64,000 nucleotides of DNA from Paenibacillus arenosi (GCF_014841135.1 NZ_JACYTN010000001.1:124001-188000), one strand, 5' to 3'. Positions 1 to 11,297 are shown, numbered from the stretch's first letter. The notes: generated from the letters alone by a model not told the origin. Numbers and translations: made by a program.

Positions 1-830
1 CGGTGCCTGGTTACCCTGTACTTGGTACGCATACAAAGTATTTAGGTGGAGAAGTGTTCAATGTGCAGTTGACGAAGGAAAATAACTTCCTTCCTAACTT
101 GGACGCTATTCCAGCTGACATTTGCAAGCGTGCTAAGTTGTTGTATTTGAACTACCCGAACAACCCGACTGGTGCAGCTGCAACGGTTGAGTTTTTCGAA
201 AAAGTCGTTGCATGGGCGAAGCAGCATGAAGTGATCGTGGTTCATGATGCTCCGTATTCAGCATTGACTTATGATGGCGTGAAGCCGCTTAGCTTCTTGA
301 GTGTTCCTGGTGCGAAGGATGTTGGTGTAGAACTGCATTCCTTGTCCAAGTCCTACAACATGACAGGATGGCGTATTGGATTTGTAGCAGGTAACCCGCT
401 TATCGTTAAAGCTTTCTCTGATGTGAAAGACAACAACGATTCTGGTCAATTCATTGCCATTCAAAAAGCGGCTGCATACGGTCTTGCTCATCCAGAAATT
501 ACAGAAGCGATTTCCGAGAAATATTCTCGTCGTCATAACTTGCTTGTTGCTGCTTTGAATGAGATCGGCTTCCATGCGGAAAAACCAAAAGGTTCTTTCT
601 TCTTGTATGTAGAAGCGCCTAAAGGTGTGAAGAATGGTCCTACATTTGAATCGGGCGAGGCTTTCTCTCAATATTTGATTCGTGAAAAGCTTATTTCCAC
701 AGTACCTTGGGATGATGCTGGACGCTTTATTCGTTTCTCTGTTACGTTCCAAGCTAACGGTGAAGAAGAAGAGAACCGCGTTATCTCTGATTTGAAGCGC
801 CGCTTGACAGATGTAGAATTTGTATTTTAA
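1..830 (+). CDS. dapL: LL-diaminopimelate aminotransferase, 3' part
   Basis: PLP-dependent fold-type I aminotransferase cut by the window start; only the C-terminal 275 or so residues are visible. It carries YPNNPTG (about visible residue 51) and SLSKSYNMTGWRIGF (about 113-127), whose lysine should hold the PLP. The run VKDNNDSGQF and the C-terminal WDDAGRFIRFSVTF match my memory of LL-diaminopimelate aminotransferases from Paenibacillus, which convert tetrahydrodipicolinate directly to LL-diaminopimelate for lysine and peptidoglycan. The stop is TAA at 828-830. No terminator separates it from the pyr promoter 18 bp downstream. Another subgroup of the aspartate aminotransferase family is possible, because the N-terminal third is missing. 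Confidence 0.8.
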   Translation, partial: VPGYPVLGTHTKYLGGEVFNVQLTKENNFLPNLDAIPADICKRAKLLYLNYPNNPTGAAATVEFFEKVVAWAKQHEVIVVHDAPYSALTYDGVKPLSFLSVPGAKDVGVELHSLSKSYNMTGWRIGFVAGNPLIVKAFSDVKDNNDSGQFIAIQKAAAYGLAHPEITEAISEKYSRRHNLLVAALNEIGFHAEKPKGSFFLYVEAPKGVKNGPTFESGEAFSQYLIREKLISTVPWDDAGRFIRFSVTFQANGEEEENRVISDLKRRLTDVEFVF

Positions 831-847
831 TGGAAAAGAAAGTGACC

Positions 848-876
848 TTGACAATTGTGAGATAGGATGGCATAAT
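848..876 (+). promoter_or_regulatory. Sigma-A promoter of the pyr operon
   Basis: TTGACA at 848-853, a 17-bp spacer and CATAAT at 871-876 give a near-consensus housekeeping promoter. Transcription would start near 883, just before the first PyrR-type hairpin, which supports the assignment. Confidence 0.8.
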
Positions 877-895
877 CCTAGTAATCGCATATTGA

Positions 896-928
896 ACCTT
901 TAATTCAGTCCCGTGAGACTGGCAAGGT
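896..928 (+). promoter_or_regulatory. PyrR-binding anti-antiterminator hairpin (loop 1)
   Basis: ACCTT (896-900) pairs with AAGGT (924-928) as lower stem and CAGTC (906-910) with GACTG (917-921) as upper stem. The loop contains TCCCGTGAG (909-917), matching the PyrR consensus UCCNGNGAG. The 3' strand GGCAAGG (921-927) is identical to part of the 3' arm of the terminator at 1180-1210, so it can pair with CCTTGCC of the terminator 5' arm to form an antiterminator. This is the known pyr attenuation logic: UMP-bound PyrR stabilises this hairpin and allows termination. Confidence 0.85.
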
Positions 929-1870
<942 letters not shown>

Positions 1871-1873
1871 CAA

Positions 1874-2785
1874 ATGACTACCGCTCAAATGGAGAGCAGA
1901 ACGAAGGAACGAAGTCTTCTCGGGTTGAAAGACCTGAGTCGCGAAGAAATTCAATCGATTCTGGACCGCGCGACGTATTGGGAAAATCATGTACTGAAGG
2001 TGAACCAAACATTTGCTCACAAAATTGTGACGAATATGTTTTTCGAAAACAGTACACGCACGCGCTGCTCCTTTGAAGTTGCTCAGCGTCGTCTCGGCGC
2101 TGAAGTCATTAACTTCAGTGCATCAGCTTCCAGTGTTGAAAAGGGAGAATCCATCTATGATACGGTTCGCACCTTGGAGTCAATGGGGCTCGATGCAGGA
2201 GTTATTCGACTGAAGCCAGTCGGTATGTTGGCTGAGTTGGCTAAGCGGGTCAAAATGCCTCTAATTAATGCAGGGGATGGTAACAATGAGCATCCAACGC
2301 AAGCTTTGCTGGATATGTACACGATGCGCAAACATTTCGGTGACTTATCCGGGCTGAATGTAACGATAGTCGGAGATATTGAACACAGCCGTGTCGCTCG
2401 CTCTAACTACTGGGCGCTTCGCAAGTTTGGTGCCAATGTACGCTTCTGTGCACCAGACAGCATGAGAGCCAAAGATATGGATGCACCTTACATTACAATG
2501 GAAGAAGCTCTTTTATCGGATGTTGTGATGATGCTGCGTGTACAGTTCGAGCGTCATGAATCGAATGTGTTCTCTACAGCCGTACAGTATCGAGATGCTT
2601 ATGGGATGACAGCTGAACGAGTTAGTAAGCTGCAGCCGCATGCGATTGTAATGCACCCAGCGCCTGTAAATCGCAACGTTGAAATCGATGACGATGTGGT
2701 TGAATGTCCGCAGGCGAAAATTTTTGACCAAATGTCCAACGGGGTGCCGATTCGAATGGCCGTCATGGAACGAGCATTGCGATAA
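1874..2785 (+). CDS. pyrB: Aspartate carbamoyltransferase catalytic subunit
   Basis: Condenses carbamoyl phosphate with aspartate to N-carbamoyl-aspartate, the committed step of pyrimidine synthesis. The product has 303 residues. FFENSTRTRCSFEVAQ carries the STRTR carbamoyl-phosphate loop, and HPTQALLDMYT and the C-terminal MHPAPVNRNVEI are family signatures. ATG lies 3 bp after pyrR, so the two are probably translationally linked. No regulatory subunit is present, as is usual in Firmicutes. After the stop come 162 bp with a hairpin (2826-2861) before pyrC. Confidence 0.95.
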   Translation: MTTAQMESRTKERSLLGLKDLSREEIQSILDRATYWENHVLKVNQTFAHKIVTNMFFENSTRTRCSFEVAQRRLGAEVINFSASASSVEKGESIYDTVRTLESMGLDAGVIRLKPVGMLAELAKRVKMPLINAGDGNNEHPTQALLDMYTMRKHFGDLSGLNVTIVGDIEHSRVARSNYWALRKFGANVRFCAPDSMRAKDMDAPYITMEEALLSDVVMMLRVQFERHESNVFSTAVQYRDAYGMTAERVSKLQPHAIVMHPAPVNRNVEIDDDVVECPQAKIFDQMSNGVPIRMAVMERALR

Positions 2786-2825
2786 GTGTTGAACAGCAAG
2801 TGAAACAATGAGTGAAATGTAAGAT

Positions 2826-2864
2826 GAGCGGTATCAACGAGTACACAACTAAATACCGCTCTTT
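2826..2864 (+). promoter_or_regulatory. Hairpin between pyrB and pyrC
   Basis: GAGCGGTAT (2826-2834) is complementary to ATACCGCTC (2853-2861), followed by only TTT. It is terminator-like but the U-run is short, so it more likely tunes read-through or mRNA stability. I see no PyrR loop consensus in this gap. Confidence 0.5.
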
Positions 2865-2947
2865 AAATAGGAAGTAAAAATAGAACGGAACGCAAAGTAG
2901 GTAACGGAACAACAAACGATACAAGATGCGGGAGAGGGGATAACGCA

Positions 2948-4228
2948 ATGTATATTTTAGCAAATGCACAAATGTTCAATAATCAAGGTGAGTTGGTAAA
3001 ACGGCACATTTGGATCGAAAATGGCATTATCTCGCGCATGACAGACGTAGAAGTGGAACTGCCTGAACAGGTGGAAATCGTGGATGCAGCAGGTAAGTTC
3101 GTATCCCCAGGATTTATCGATATGCATGTCCATTTGAGGGAACCGGGCTTCGAACATAAAGAAACAATTGCTACAGGCACACGCTCTGCAGCTAAGGGAG
3201 GCTTCACGACGATAGCGTGTATGCCGAATACGAAGCCTGTGATTGATACACCAGAAACGGTTCAGTTCATCCACGACAAGACGAAGTTGGAAGGTATCGT
3301 TAAAGTTTTACCTTATGGAGCGATTACGAAAAATGAGCTTGGACGTGAATTAACGGATTTTGAAGGTTTAAAGGAAGCTGGAGTGATTGGCTTCACGGAT
3401 GACGGAGTAGGTGTGCAGTCCGCACAAATGATGAAAGATGCTATGGCACGTGCTCATGCTCTTGATATGCCGGTCATCGCACACTGTGAGGATGGCACCC
3501 TAGTAAAGGGCGCGGCTGTAACTGATGGAGCATTTGCACGCAAGCATGGATTGAAGGGAATCCCGAATGAATCGGAAGCGATTCATGTAGGCAGAGACAT
3601 CTTGCTCTCAGAAGCGACAGGTGTTCATTATCATGTGTGTCATGTGAGTACAGAACAGTCGATTCGCCTTATCCGCCAAGCGAAACAAATTGGCATTCGA
3701 GTAACGGCAGAAGTGTGTCCACATCATCTCATCTTATCAGATGAGGACATCCCAGGCCTGGATGCAAATTGGAAGATGAATCCGCCGCTTCGCTCACCTC
3801 GTGATGTAGAAGCGTGTATCGAAGCGATAGAGGATGGCACGATTGATATTTTAGTAACGGACCATGCTCCTCATAGTGAGGAAGAAAAAGCTCGCGGTAT
3901 GGAGCTGGCACCGTTCGGCATCGTAGGCTTGGAAACAGCGTTCCCGCTTATGTATACGAAGTTTGTCTCTACAGGAAAATGGTCGCTGGAACTGCTTGTA
4001 AAGCGTATGACAGCTGACCCGGCACGAGTATTCCGCTTAAATACAGGGCGCTTGGAAGAAGGGGCGCCTGCAGATATCGCGGTGATTGACTTGGAAACAG
4101 AACGCGAAGTGAATCCAGAAACATTTGCTTCTAAAGGACGCAACACACCATTCACAGGTTGGAAGCTGAAAGGCTGGCCAGTGATGACGATTGTAGATGG
4201 TCGAATTGTATGGAGCGAACAAGTATAG
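2948..4228 (+). CDS. pyrC: Dihydroorotase
   Basis: Cyclises carbamoyl-aspartate to dihydroorotate. The 426-residue amidohydrolase has DMHVHLREPG (zinc-binding HxH) about residues 58-67, the second-site histidines in HCEDG and HVCHVS, and the catalytic aspartate in VTDHAPHSEEEK, so it appears intact. Length fits the type I (PyrC/AllB-like) family. ATG follows GGAGAGGGG with good spacing. The 162-bp upstream gap contains a hairpin; 78 bp separate it from carA. Confidence 0.95.
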   Translation: MYILANAQMFNNQGELVKRHIWIENGIISRMTDVEVELPEQVEIVDAAGKFVSPGFIDMHVHLREPGFEHKETIATGTRSAAKGGFTTIACMPNTKPVIDTPETVQFIHDKTKLEGIVKVLPYGAITKNELGRELTDFEGLKEAGVIGFTDDGVGVQSAQMMKDAMARAHALDMPVIAHCEDGTLVKGAAVTDGAFARKHGLKGIPNESEAIHVGRDILLSEATGVHYHVCHVSTEQSIRLIRQAKQIGIRVTAEVCPHHLILSDEDIPGLDANWKMNPPLRSPRDVEACIEAIEDGTIDILVTDHAPHSEEEKARGMELAPFGIVGLETAFPLMYTKFVSTGKWSLELLVKRMTADPARVFRLNTGRLEEGAPADIAVIDLETEREVNPETFASKGRNTPFTGWKLKGWPVMTIVDGRIVWSEQV

Positions 4229-4306
4229 AGCTTATATAGATTAGCTTGAACAAAAGCCAATCAGTGCGGTTGAGTTGATAAGAGTGGAGAGCGAGGAGTG
4301 ACGAGC

Positions 4307-5437
4307 ATGCAAGCAAAACTATTATTGGAAGATGGAACTCTATTTACGGGCCCGGCGTTCGGAGCAGAAGGTGAGTCCGTTGGTGAGGTTGTATTTAATA
4401 CAGGAATGACAGGATATCAGGAATTGTTGTCAGACCCATCATACTGTGGTCAAATTGTAACGATGACTTACCCGCTTATCGGTAACTACGGGATTACTAG
4501 AGATGACTTCGAATCTATTCGCCCTTATGTACATGGATTTGTCGTTCGTCGTCACGAATCCATTCCTAGTAACTGGAGAGCTGAATATACGGTAGACCGC
4601 TTGTTAAAAGAATACGGCATCGTTGGTATCAGTGGAGTGGATACTCGTATGCTTACTCGTAAGCTGCGTCACTATGGGACGATGAAGGGCATTTTAGCAA
4701 CTGGCAGCAAGTCTGTGGAAGAGTTGCAAGAAATGCTTGGATCAACACCGTTGCTGCGCAACCAAGTGGCACGCACTTCGACGAAGAATCAATTTACAAG
4801 CCCAGGATTGGGAGAGCGCATCGTGCTGGTTGACTTTGGTGCGAAGAGCGGGATTTTGCGTGAACTAACGCAGCGTGGATGCGATGTTATCGTCGTACCG
4901 CACGATACAACGGCTGATGAAATTCGTCGACTGCGCCCAGATGGTATTCAACTATCCAACGGACCAGGGGACCCGAAAGATGTGCCGCACGCTGTGAAAA
5001 TGATTCAAGAGCTGCTTGGAGAAATCCCAATCTTCGGTATTTGCCTAGGACATCAATTGCTAGCTTTGGCTTGCGGTGCGGATACTGGCAGATTGAAGTT
5101 CGGACATCGCGGAGGAAACCATCCGGTAAAAGAGCTTGCAACCAACCGCTGCTATATCACTTCTCAGAACCATGGCTACACGGTAGTGGATGAGACGATT
5201 GCAAGCACGGAGCTTGAAGTGACTCATATCAACAACAATGATAAAACGATTGAAGGCTTGAAGCATAAGCGCTTCCCAGCTTTCTCTGTACAATACCATC
5301 CAGAAGCAGCACCAGGACCGCATGACAGCAGCTACTTGTTTGATGAATTCCTGGAGATGGTTCGTGACCATAAACGCAATTTGCCAGCTGTACCGCGCCA
5401 AGCGGAGCTCGTGGCTCAGTTGAAAGGAGAACTATAA
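4307..5437 (+). CDS. carA: Carbamoyl-phosphate synthase small subunit
   Basis: Glutamine amidotransferase subunit that passes ammonia to CarB. The product has 376 residues with an N-terminal CPSase_sm domain ([20 protein letters not shown]) and a C-terminal class I glutaminase: nucleophile cysteine in FGICLGHQ and histidine/glutamate in [12 protein letters not shown] chose ATG 4307 because GAGGAG (4293-4298) lies 8 nt upstream; the GTG at 4298 overlaps that site and is too close. The stop lies 2 bp before carB. Its position among pyr genes indicates the pyrimidine enzyme, in Bacillus usually named PyrAA. Confidence 0.93.
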   Translation: MQAKLLLEDGTLFTGPAFGAEGESVGEVVFNTGMTGYQELLSDPSYCGQIVTMTYPLIGNYGITRDDFESIRPYVHGFVVRRHESIPSNWRAEYTVDRLLKEYGIVGISGVDTRMLTRKLRHYGTMKGILATGSKSVEELQEMLGSTPLLRNQVARTSTKNQFTSPGLGERIVLVDFGAKSGILRELTQRGCDVIVVPHDTTADEIRRLRPDGIQLSNGPGDPKDVPHAVKMIQELLGEIPIFGICLGHQLLALACGADTGRLKFGHRGGNHPVKELATNRCYITSQNHGYTVVDETIASTELEVTHINNNDKTIEGLKHKRFPAFSVQYHPEAAPGPHDSSYLFDEFLEMVRDHKRNLPAVPRQAELVAQLKGEL

Positions 5438-5439
5438 TT

Positions 5440-8400
5440 ATGCCGAAGAATCAAGAACTTAAGAAAATACTCGTCATCGGCTCCGGCCCAATCGTCATCG
5501 GTCAAGCAGCCGAGTTCGACTATGCTGGAACACAAGCTTGCCAAGCATTGAAAGAAGAGGGCTTGGAAGTCGTTCTCATCAACAGTAACCCAGCTACGAT
5601 TATGACAGATACAAATATGGCGGACAAAGTATATATCGAGCCTATTACATTGGATTTCGTGAGACAAATTATCCGCCAAGAGCGTCCAGATGGTTTGCTT
5701 CCAACATTGGGCGGTCAAACGGGATTGAATATGGCTGTAGAACTAGCTCGCGCTGGTGTTCTAGAGCAAGAAAATGTTCGCTTGCTAGGTACGCAGCTTG
5801 ATGCAATCGAGCGTGCAGAAGACCGCGACTTGTTCCGCGAGCTCATGCGTGAATTAGAGCAGCCAGTACCTGAAAGTGAAATTATAACGACGGTTGAAGG
5901 TGCAGTAGACTTCGCAAATACAATTGGCTACCCAATTATCGTTCGCCCGGCTTATACGCTTGGCGGCACAGGCGGCGGAATTTGCGACAACGAAGAGCAG
6001 CTTCGTGATATCGTAGCTTCCGGTATTCGCTACAGCCCAATTGGACAGTGCTTGGTTGAGAAAAGTATCGCAGGCATGAAAGAAGTAGAATATGAGGTTA
6101 TGCGTGATGCGAATGACAACTGTATCGTTGTCTGCAACATGGAGAACTTTGACCCAGTAGGGGTTCATACAGGCGACAGTATCGTAGTAGCACCAAGCCA
6201 AACGCTATCTGACCGTGAATACCAAATGCTGCGTTCAGCATCCTTGAAAATTATTCGTGCCTTGAACATTGAAGGTGGATGTAACGTTCAGTTCGCACTC
6301 GATCCGTACAGCTATCAATACTATGTAATCGAAGTTAATCCGCGTGTAAGCCGTTCTTCTGCACTAGCATCTAAAGCAACAGGCTACCCGATTGCGAAAA
6401 TGGCAGCTAAAATTGCGGTTGGCTACACGCTTGACGAAATCGTTAACCCGGTAACAGGGCAAACGTATGCTTGCTTCGAGCCTACGCTGGATTACATCGT
6501 ATCAAAAATTCCACGTTGGCCATTCGATAAGTTTACACAAGCGAATCGTAAGCTTGGTACGCAAATGAAGGCGACAGGCGAAGTTATGGCGATTGGCCGT
6601 ACGTTTGAGGAATCCATGCACAAGGCGATACGCTCCTTGGAAATCGGTGTGCACCGTCTCTATTTGAAAGGCACGGATGCACTTGATAAAGAAACGCTTG
6701 AAGCACGTCTAAACAAGCCAGATGATGAGCGCATGTTCCTTATTGCAGAAGCTTTCCGTCGTGGCTATACCCTACAGCAACTGCAAGACCTTACGAAGAT
6801 TGACTGGTGGTTCCTTGATAAATTGGAAGGCATGATTCGTTTCGAGGATCGCATTCGTGGGGAAGAGGAACTGTCTGCTGAGACATTGTATGAAGCGAAG
6901 CGTAACGGCTTCACGGACCGTGCCATTGCCGAGATTCGCAATGAGGTATTCGCAGGCGGCAGTTGCACAAGCGAAGCAGAAGTGCGCAGCCTTCGTAAAT
7001 CTCACAATCTGGAACCAGTTTATAAAATGGTAGATACGTGTGCGGCAGAGTTTGAAGCAACGACGCCATACTACTACTCGACATATGAGATGGAAAATGA
7101 AGTTGTGCAATCGACGAAAGAGAAAGTGCTTGTACTAGGTTCCGGTCCGATTCGTATCGGGCAAGGGATTGAGTTCGACTACTCTACTGTACACGCAGTG
7201 TGGGCCATTCAAGATGCTGGCTACGAAGCGGTTATTATTAATAACAACCCTGAGACCGTATCTACAGACTTCTCAACATCTGACCGACTCTACTTCGAAC
7301 CGCTCTTCTTCGAAGACGTTATGAATGTAATCGAGCAGGAGAAGCCAGTAGGTGTTATCGTCCAATTCGGTGGACAAACGGCAATCAACTTGGCTGCACC
7401 GTTGGCGAAAGCGGGAGTACGAATTATCGGTACAAGTTTAGAGAGCATTGACGAGGCGGAAGACCGCAAGAAGTTCGAGGCATTGCTTTCACGCTTGAAC
7501 ATCGCACAGCCTAAAGGTAAAACCGTAACTTCTGTAGATGAAGCAGTAGGTACGGCACAAAGCTTAGGCTACCCGGTACTTGTACGTCCATCTTATGTAC
7601 TAGGTGGTCGTGCGATGGAAATCGTCTACTCTGACGAAGAATTGCTCAACTACATGGAGCATGCGGTACAAATTAATCCGGAGCACCCGGTATTGATTGA
7701 CCGCTACATGCTAGGAAAAGAAGTAGAGGTAGACGCAATATGCGATGGCGAAACGGTATTGATTCCAGGCGTTATGGAGCATGTTGAGCGTGCAGGCGTT
7801 CACTCTGGTGACTCGATTGCGGTATATCCGCCGCAACATCTTAAGCCAGAATTGAAGCAAAAGGTTGTCGACATTACGATACGCATCGCGAAGGAATTGA
7901 AGACGATTGGTCTCGTCAACATCCAGTTCGTCATTTTCCAAGACGAAGTGTATGTCATTGAGGTAAATCCTCGCTCCTCGCGTACGGTGCCATTCTTGAG
8001 CAAAGTGACAAACATTCCGATGGCGAATGTGGCAACGAAGCTTATCCTTGGCAGCAAATTAACAGACCTTGGCTATCAAGAAGGCTTGTGGCCAGAAGAT
8101 GACCATGTGTCTGTAAAAGTACCGGTATTCTCCTTTGCGAAGCTACGCCGCGTAGAGCCGACACTTGGCCCTGAAATGAAATCTACGGGTGAAGTTATGG
8201 GACGCGATGTTGAATATGCGAAGGCGCTCTATAAAGGACTCATCGGTTCCGGTATGAAAATTCCAGCATCAGGTGCTATCATCTGTACGGTTGCTGACAA
8301 AGACAAGGAAGAAGCTGCGAAATTGATGCAAGGCTTCAGCCGTCTGGGATATAAGCTTATTGCAACAGGGGGAACGGCAACTGCGCTTGAAGATGCAGGC

Positions 8401-8652
8401 TTGCTAGTAACACATGTTCAGAAGCTGACGGAAGGCACACCGAACATTCTTGACTTGATTCGCAACGGTGAAGCACACTTTGTTGTCAACACATTGACGA
8501 AGGGTAAAACACCAGAGCGCGATGGCTTCCGCATCCGTCGTGAAGCGGTTGAGAACGGGGTCGTATGTATGACTTCTCTAGATACAGTACGCGCGTTGCT
8601 TGAGATGTTGGAGCGTATTAACTTCTCCTCACGTCCGATGCCAGTGCTGTAA
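5440..8652 (+). CDS. carB: Carbamoyl-phosphate synthase large subunit
   Basis: Uses bicarbonate, ammonia and two ATP to make carbamoyl phosphate. The 1070-residue product is full length, with two homologous halves. Each half opens with a glycine-rich motif ([19 protein letters not shown] near residue 12; [18 protein letters not shown] near 565) and carries an ATP-grasp domain ([28 protein letters not shown]). The C-terminal MGS-like domain from about residue 935 ([17 protein letters not shown]) normally binds allosteric effectors such as UMP. It lies 2 bp after carA. Downstream, 165 bp with a perfect palindrome separate it from pyrF, where pyrK and pyrD lie in B. subtilis. Confidence 0.95.
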   Translation: MPKNQELKKILVIGSGPIVIGQAAEFDYAGTQACQALKEEGLEVVLINSNPATIMTDTNMADKVYIEPITLDFVRQIIRQERPDGLLPTLGGQTGLNMAVELARAGVLEQENVRLLGTQLDAIERAEDRDLFRELMRELEQPVPESEIITTVEGAVDFANTIGYPIIVRPAYTLGGTGGGICDNEEQLRDIVASGIRYSPIGQCLVEKSIAGMKEVEYEVMRDANDNCIVVCNMENFDPVGVHTGDSIVVAPSQTLSDREYQMLRSASLKIIRALNIEGGCNVQFALDPYSYQYYVIEVNPRVSRSSALASKATGYPIAKMAAKIAVGYTLDEIVNPVTGQTYACFEPTLDYIVSKIPRWPFDKFTQANRKLGTQMKATGEVMAIGRTFEESMHKAIRSLEIGVHRLYLKGTDALDKETLEARLNKPDDERMFLIAEAFRRGYTLQQLQDLTKIDWWFLDKLEGMIRFEDRIRGEEELSAETLYEAKRNGFTDRAIAEIRNEVFAGGSCTSEAEVRSLRKSHNLEPVYKMVDTCAAEFEATTPYYYSTYEMENEVVQSTKEKVLVLGSGPIRIGQGIEFDYSTVHAVWAIQDAGYEAVIINNNPETVSTDFSTSDRLYFEPLFFEDVMNVIEQEKPVGVIVQFGGQTAINLAAPLAKAGVRIIGTSLESIDEAEDRKKFEALLSRLNIAQPKGKTVTSVDEAVGTAQSLGYPVLVRPSYVLGGRAMEIVYSDEELLNYMEHAVQINPEHPVLIDRYMLGKEVEVDAICDGETVLIPGVMEHVERAGVHSGDSIAVYPPQHLKPELKQKVVDITIRIAKELKTIGLVNIQFVIFQDEVYVIEVNPRSSRTVPFLSKVTNIPMANVATKLILGSKLTDLGYQEGLWPEDDHVSVKVPVFSFAKLRRVEPTLGPEMKSTGEVMGRDVEYAKALYKGLIGSGMKIPASGAIICTVADKDKEEAAKLMQGFSRLGYKLIATGGTATALEDAGLLVTHVQKLTEGTPNILDLIRNGEAHFVVNTLTKGKTPERDGFRIRREAVENGVVCMTSLDTVRALLEMLERINFSSRPMPVL

Positions 8653-8673
8653 GGTGAATAGAAACGCTTACGA

Positions 8674-8697
8674 CGAGGAGGCCAATTGGCCTCCTCG
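8674..8697. repeat. 24-bp perfect palindrome between carB and pyrF
   Basis: CGAGGAGGCC-AATT-GGCCTCCTCG would form a very stable 10-bp RNA hairpin. No U-run follows, so it is not a standard terminator; it may be an mRNA processing or stability element, or a weak pause site. Confidence 0.6.
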
Positions 8698-8817
8698 GAC
8701 TGTGTGCTGGTAGTTTGATTGGGCTTCATGAGTAAGAGTAAGTATTGCAATAACTAAAGAGTAATGAGTGGTGCGCATGGAACAAGCGAGACAAAGATAA
8801 TAGGGGGAGCATAACGG

Positions 8818-9555
8818 ATGACAAATCGAATGACGATCGAACAGGCAGCAGGCCGAGTGATGGTAGCACTTGACTATCCTAATGTAGAAGCAGCTAAGCA
8901 GCTAATGACGCAGCTTGAAGGTATACCTTGCTATATGAAAGTAGGTATGCAGCTGTTCTACGCATCGGGTTCAGACTTCATTCGTGAGCTTAAAGCTAGA
9001 GGTTATCGAGTGTTCCTTGACGTAAAGATGCATGATATTCCGAATACAGTCAAAGGCGGTTCACACAGCGTGACGAAGCTAGGCGTTGATATGTTTAACA
9101 TACACGCAGCAGGCGGCGTAATGATGATGCAGGCGGCTGTAGAAGGGATTGAACAGGCATTAGAGGAAGATAGCAGCTTGATTCGACCTACTGTTATCGC
9201 TGTGACTCAACTGACAAGCACCAATCAGCAAGTGATGAATGAAGAGATTGGCATTGCTGGCACGGTTCCTGATGCCGTTATCAAATATGCGAAACTGGCT
9301 AAAGAAGCGGGACTAAATGGAGTAGTTGCTTCACCACAGGAAGTGCAGCTTATTAAAGATGCATGTGGCGCATCATTCCAGACGATTACGCCCGGTATTC
9401 GACCTGCAGGCAGTGCTGCAGGTGACCAATCTCGAATTATGACACCAGCTATGGCTATACAGCAAGGTACAGACTACCTCGTAATCGGCCGTCCTATAAC
9501 AGCTGCGGCAAATCCGCGCGAAGCGCTGGAACAAATCTTGAAGGAGATGATTTAA
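8818..9555 (+). CDS. pyrF: Orotidine 5'-phosphate decarboxylase
   Basis: Decarboxylates OMP to UMP, the last step of de novo synthesis. The 245-residue TIM-barrel protein has VALDYPN, the catalytic signature [14 protein letters not shown] (D-x-K-x-x-D, about residues 62-75) and TPGIRPAG and YLVIGRPIT phosphate-binding loops. ATG follows AGGGGGAG at about 10-nt spacing. The pyrE start lies 1 bp beyond its stop, so the two are tightly coupled. Confidence 0.95.
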   Translation: MTNRMTIEQAAGRVMVALDYPNVEAAKQLMTQLEGIPCYMKVGMQLFYASGSDFIRELKARGYRVFLDVKMHDIPNTVKGGSHSVTKLGVDMFNIHAAGGVMMMQAAVEGIEQALEEDSSLIRPTVIAVTQLTSTNQQVMNEEIGIAGTVPDAVIKYAKLAKEAGLNGVVASPQEVQLIKDACGASFQTITPGIRPAGSAAGDQSRIMTPAMAIQQGTDYLVIGRPITAAANPREALEQILKEMI

Positions 9556-9556
9556 T

Positions 9557-10201
9557 ATGACAACAACATCAAAATCTTTAGCGTCAACAATTGCAAATCA
9601 TTTACTTACGATTCAAGCAGTGGCACTTCGCCCGAACGATCCATTCACATGGACATCCGGTATTCGTTCTCCCATCTATTGCGATAACCGCTTGACGATG
9701 GGGTATCCAGAAATCCGTAATGCGATTGCAGAAGGATTTGCACAACTTGTTCGTGAACACGCACCTGATGCGGAAGTAATTGCTGGAACAGCTACAGCGG
9801 GAATTCCGCATGCGGCATGGGTAGCAGACAAACTTGGATTGCCTATGGCCTATGTACGCGACAAAGCAAAAGGACATGGCAAGCAGAACCAGATTGAAGG
9901 TTCGATCAAGCCAGGCCAAAAGGTTGTCGTGATTGAAGATTTGATCTCGACAGGCGGCAGCTCTATTAAGGCAGCTCAAGCTATTCGTGAAGTAGGAGCG
10001 GAGCCAATGGCAGTTATGGCCATTTTCAGCTACGAGTTCGACAAGGCAACGGAAGGATTTGCTGAAGCAAACGTTCCTTTGCGTACGTTGTCTAACTACA
10101 CAGCGCTTATTGAAGCGGCAGTAGAGATGAATGTCATCGAAGAAAAAGACGTAGATATGCTGCAAGCTTGGAGACGTGACCCAGCATCTTGGGGTGTATA
10201 G
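9557..10201 (+). CDS. pyrE: Orotate phosphoribosyltransferase
   Basis: Transfers ribose 5-phosphate from PRPP to orotate to give OMP. The 214-residue product has the PRTase PRPP-binding loop [19 protein letters not shown] (about 118-136), [19 protein letters not shown] and the [15 protein letters not shown] flexible loop. It overlaps the end of pyrF closely and is the last operon gene, followed at 10273-10313 by a strong terminator. No dihydroorotate dehydrogenase gene lies in the operon, so orotate must be produced by an enzyme encoded elsewhere. Confidence 0.95.
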   Translation: MTTTSKSLASTIANHLLTIQAVALRPNDPFTWTSGIRSPIYCDNRLTMGYPEIRNAIAEGFAQLVREHAPDAEVIAGTATAGIPHAAWVADKLGLPMAYVRDKAKGHGKQNQIEGSIKPGQKVVVIEDLISTGGSSIKAAQAIREVGAEPMAVMAIFSYEFDKATEGFAEANVPLRTLSNYTALIEAAVEMNVIEEKDVDMLQAWRRDPASWGV

Positions 10202-10272
10202 GTTCGCGCTTATGGCTGGCTAAGGTAACTACCTTTTTAAACGACTGATCCATGAATGGGATAAATAGATAG

Positions 10273-10313
10273 AAAAAGCACCTCGACTTTTTTAAAGTTT
10301 GAGGTGCTTTTTT
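10273..10313. terminator. Terminator at end of pyr operon, probably bidirectional
   Basis: AAAAAGCACCTC and GAGGTGCTTTTTT flank a loop of about 20 nt. T-run on the plus strand and A-run on the left arm suggest it also stops minus-strand transcription from the PepSY gene. Confidence 0.85.
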
Positions 10314-10377
10314 AATAGGGTAATCATGAAGTTACTGCACAAATAGTTTGTTAAATGGCAGAAACGATTATGATAAA

Positions 10378-11100
10378 TTAGTCATCCCATTTTACTTTAA
10401 GTACTTTGCCATCTGTTGCGGAAACGTACACTTTAGCGTCATCATCGTCGTTCTTTTTCTTTTTTGCTTTAATTTCAATTTCGTAAACAAGCTTGTTGTT
10501 TTCTTTTTCAAGCTCAACTTCCTCTATTTTTCCTGGTACTTTCGCTAACGCAATTTTAATTGCTTGTTCTTTTGTTATTTTTGCAGATGGTTTGTTTGGT
10601 TTGTTGTTTTGCTTTGGTTTAGCTGGCTTCTTATTATCGTCATCGTCTTTGTCATCATTATCATCGTCGTCGTCGTTCTTTTTCGTGCTTGGCTTGTTGT
10701 TTTTATTGTCCTTACTTGTATTGTTGTTCTTGTCTTTCTTTTGTTTGTTGTCGTCATCATCGTCATTGAAATCTTTTTCCCATGTTACTTTGCCTGTATA
10801 TGCGTCAATGTAGACTTCATCTTCTTTATCTTTACGGTTTTCGAATTCTACATGATAAACGAGACGACCGTTTTTCTTCTCAAGCTCGATTTCCTCGATT
10901 TTAGCGTTTTTAAACAAACCAATTGCAATTTTTTTGGCACTATCGATTGAAATTTTCGCTTTGTTATTGTTGTTGGATGTTTGTACGGCTGGAGTAGGTT
11001 TACTCGTATCGTCGTTTTCTTTAGCCATTACGTTATTTCCTAATCCGATTCCGCTAAGAACTAGCGCTCCTGCTAGTGTAGTTGCTGCCCATTTTTTCAT
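10378..11100 (-). CDS. Secreted protein with two PepSY domains
   Basis: A 240-residue exported protein: signal peptide 1-26 (positive MKK, hydrophobic core, NVMA-KEN cleavage region), PepSY-like domain about 49-112 ending in VYIDAYTGKVTWEKD, a very acidic Asp/Lys/Asn-rich linker about 113-174, and a second PepSY-like domain about 175-238 (ITKEQAIKIALAKVPGKIEEVELE). PepSY domains are associated with inhibition of peptidases or envelope functions, but the exact role here is not known. It is last in the minus-strand set with a two-component system and resembles the arrangement of ykoI/ykoJ beside ykoGH in B. subtilis. SD AGGAGG precedes the ATG. A tandem 11-bp repeat lies 88-109 bp upstream. Confidence 0.85.
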   Translation of the reverse strand: MKKWAATTLAGALVLSGIGLGNNVMAKENDDTSKPTPAVQTSNNNNKAKISIDSAKKIAIGLFKNAKIEEIELEKKNGRLVYHVEFENRKDKEDEVYIDAYTGKVTWEKDFNDDDDDNKQKKDKNNNTSKDNKNNKPSTKKNDDDDDNDDKDDDDNKKPAKPKQNNKPNKPSAKITKEQAIKIALAKVPGKIEEVELEKENNKLVYEIEIKAKKKKNDDDDAKVYVSATDGKVLKVKWDD

Positions 11101-11187
11101 AGTAAATCCTCCTAATGTAGATATTCCCTTGAAGTTCTAATGTTTATATCGTAATAATAACTTTCAATTATTAGAGTAAAAAGGCAA

Positions 11188-11209
11188 TTAGATGAGAATT
11201 TGATGAGAA
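11188..11209 (-). promoter_or_regulatory. Candidate response-regulator site: tandem 11-bp repeat (site A)
   Basis: On the plus strand TTAGATGAGAA (11188-11198) is followed directly by TTTGATGAGAA (11199-11209), 10 of 11 identical. An 11-bp tandem is the usual spacing for OmpR/PhoB-family regulators. A related tandem stands at a similar distance upstream of the other PepSY gene. Confidence 0.55.
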
Positions 11210-11239
11210 ATTGCTTTAAATCTGAAAAATTTGTGCCTC

Positions 11240-11275
11240 ACATAGAAAGCCGTCAACGGTTATGGTTGGCGGCTT
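11240..11275 (-). terminator. Weak terminator-like hairpin between the two PepSY genes
   Basis: AAGCCGTCAAC (11247-11257) and GTTGGCGGCTT (11265-11275) pair with one mismatch. Read on the minus strand, the hairpin is followed by TTTCTATG, a poor U-tract. It fits partial termination after the upstream PepSY gene. Confidence 0.45.
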
Positions 11276-11297
11276 GTAAGTTTGGAAGCATGTTCAT

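Noticed and set aside
258-890. 210-codon open frame on the minus strand opposite dapL
   Set aside because: It is antisense to a clear aminotransferase and has no recognisable product or ribosome site.
9602-10165. Minus-strand open frame of 187 codons inside pyrE
   Set aside because: Antisense shadow of a conserved gene; product has no family features.
10493-11140. Several plus-strand hydrophobic open frames opposite the PepSY genes
   Set aside because: They are produced by reading Asp/Asn-rich codons backwards and mimic TM proteins.
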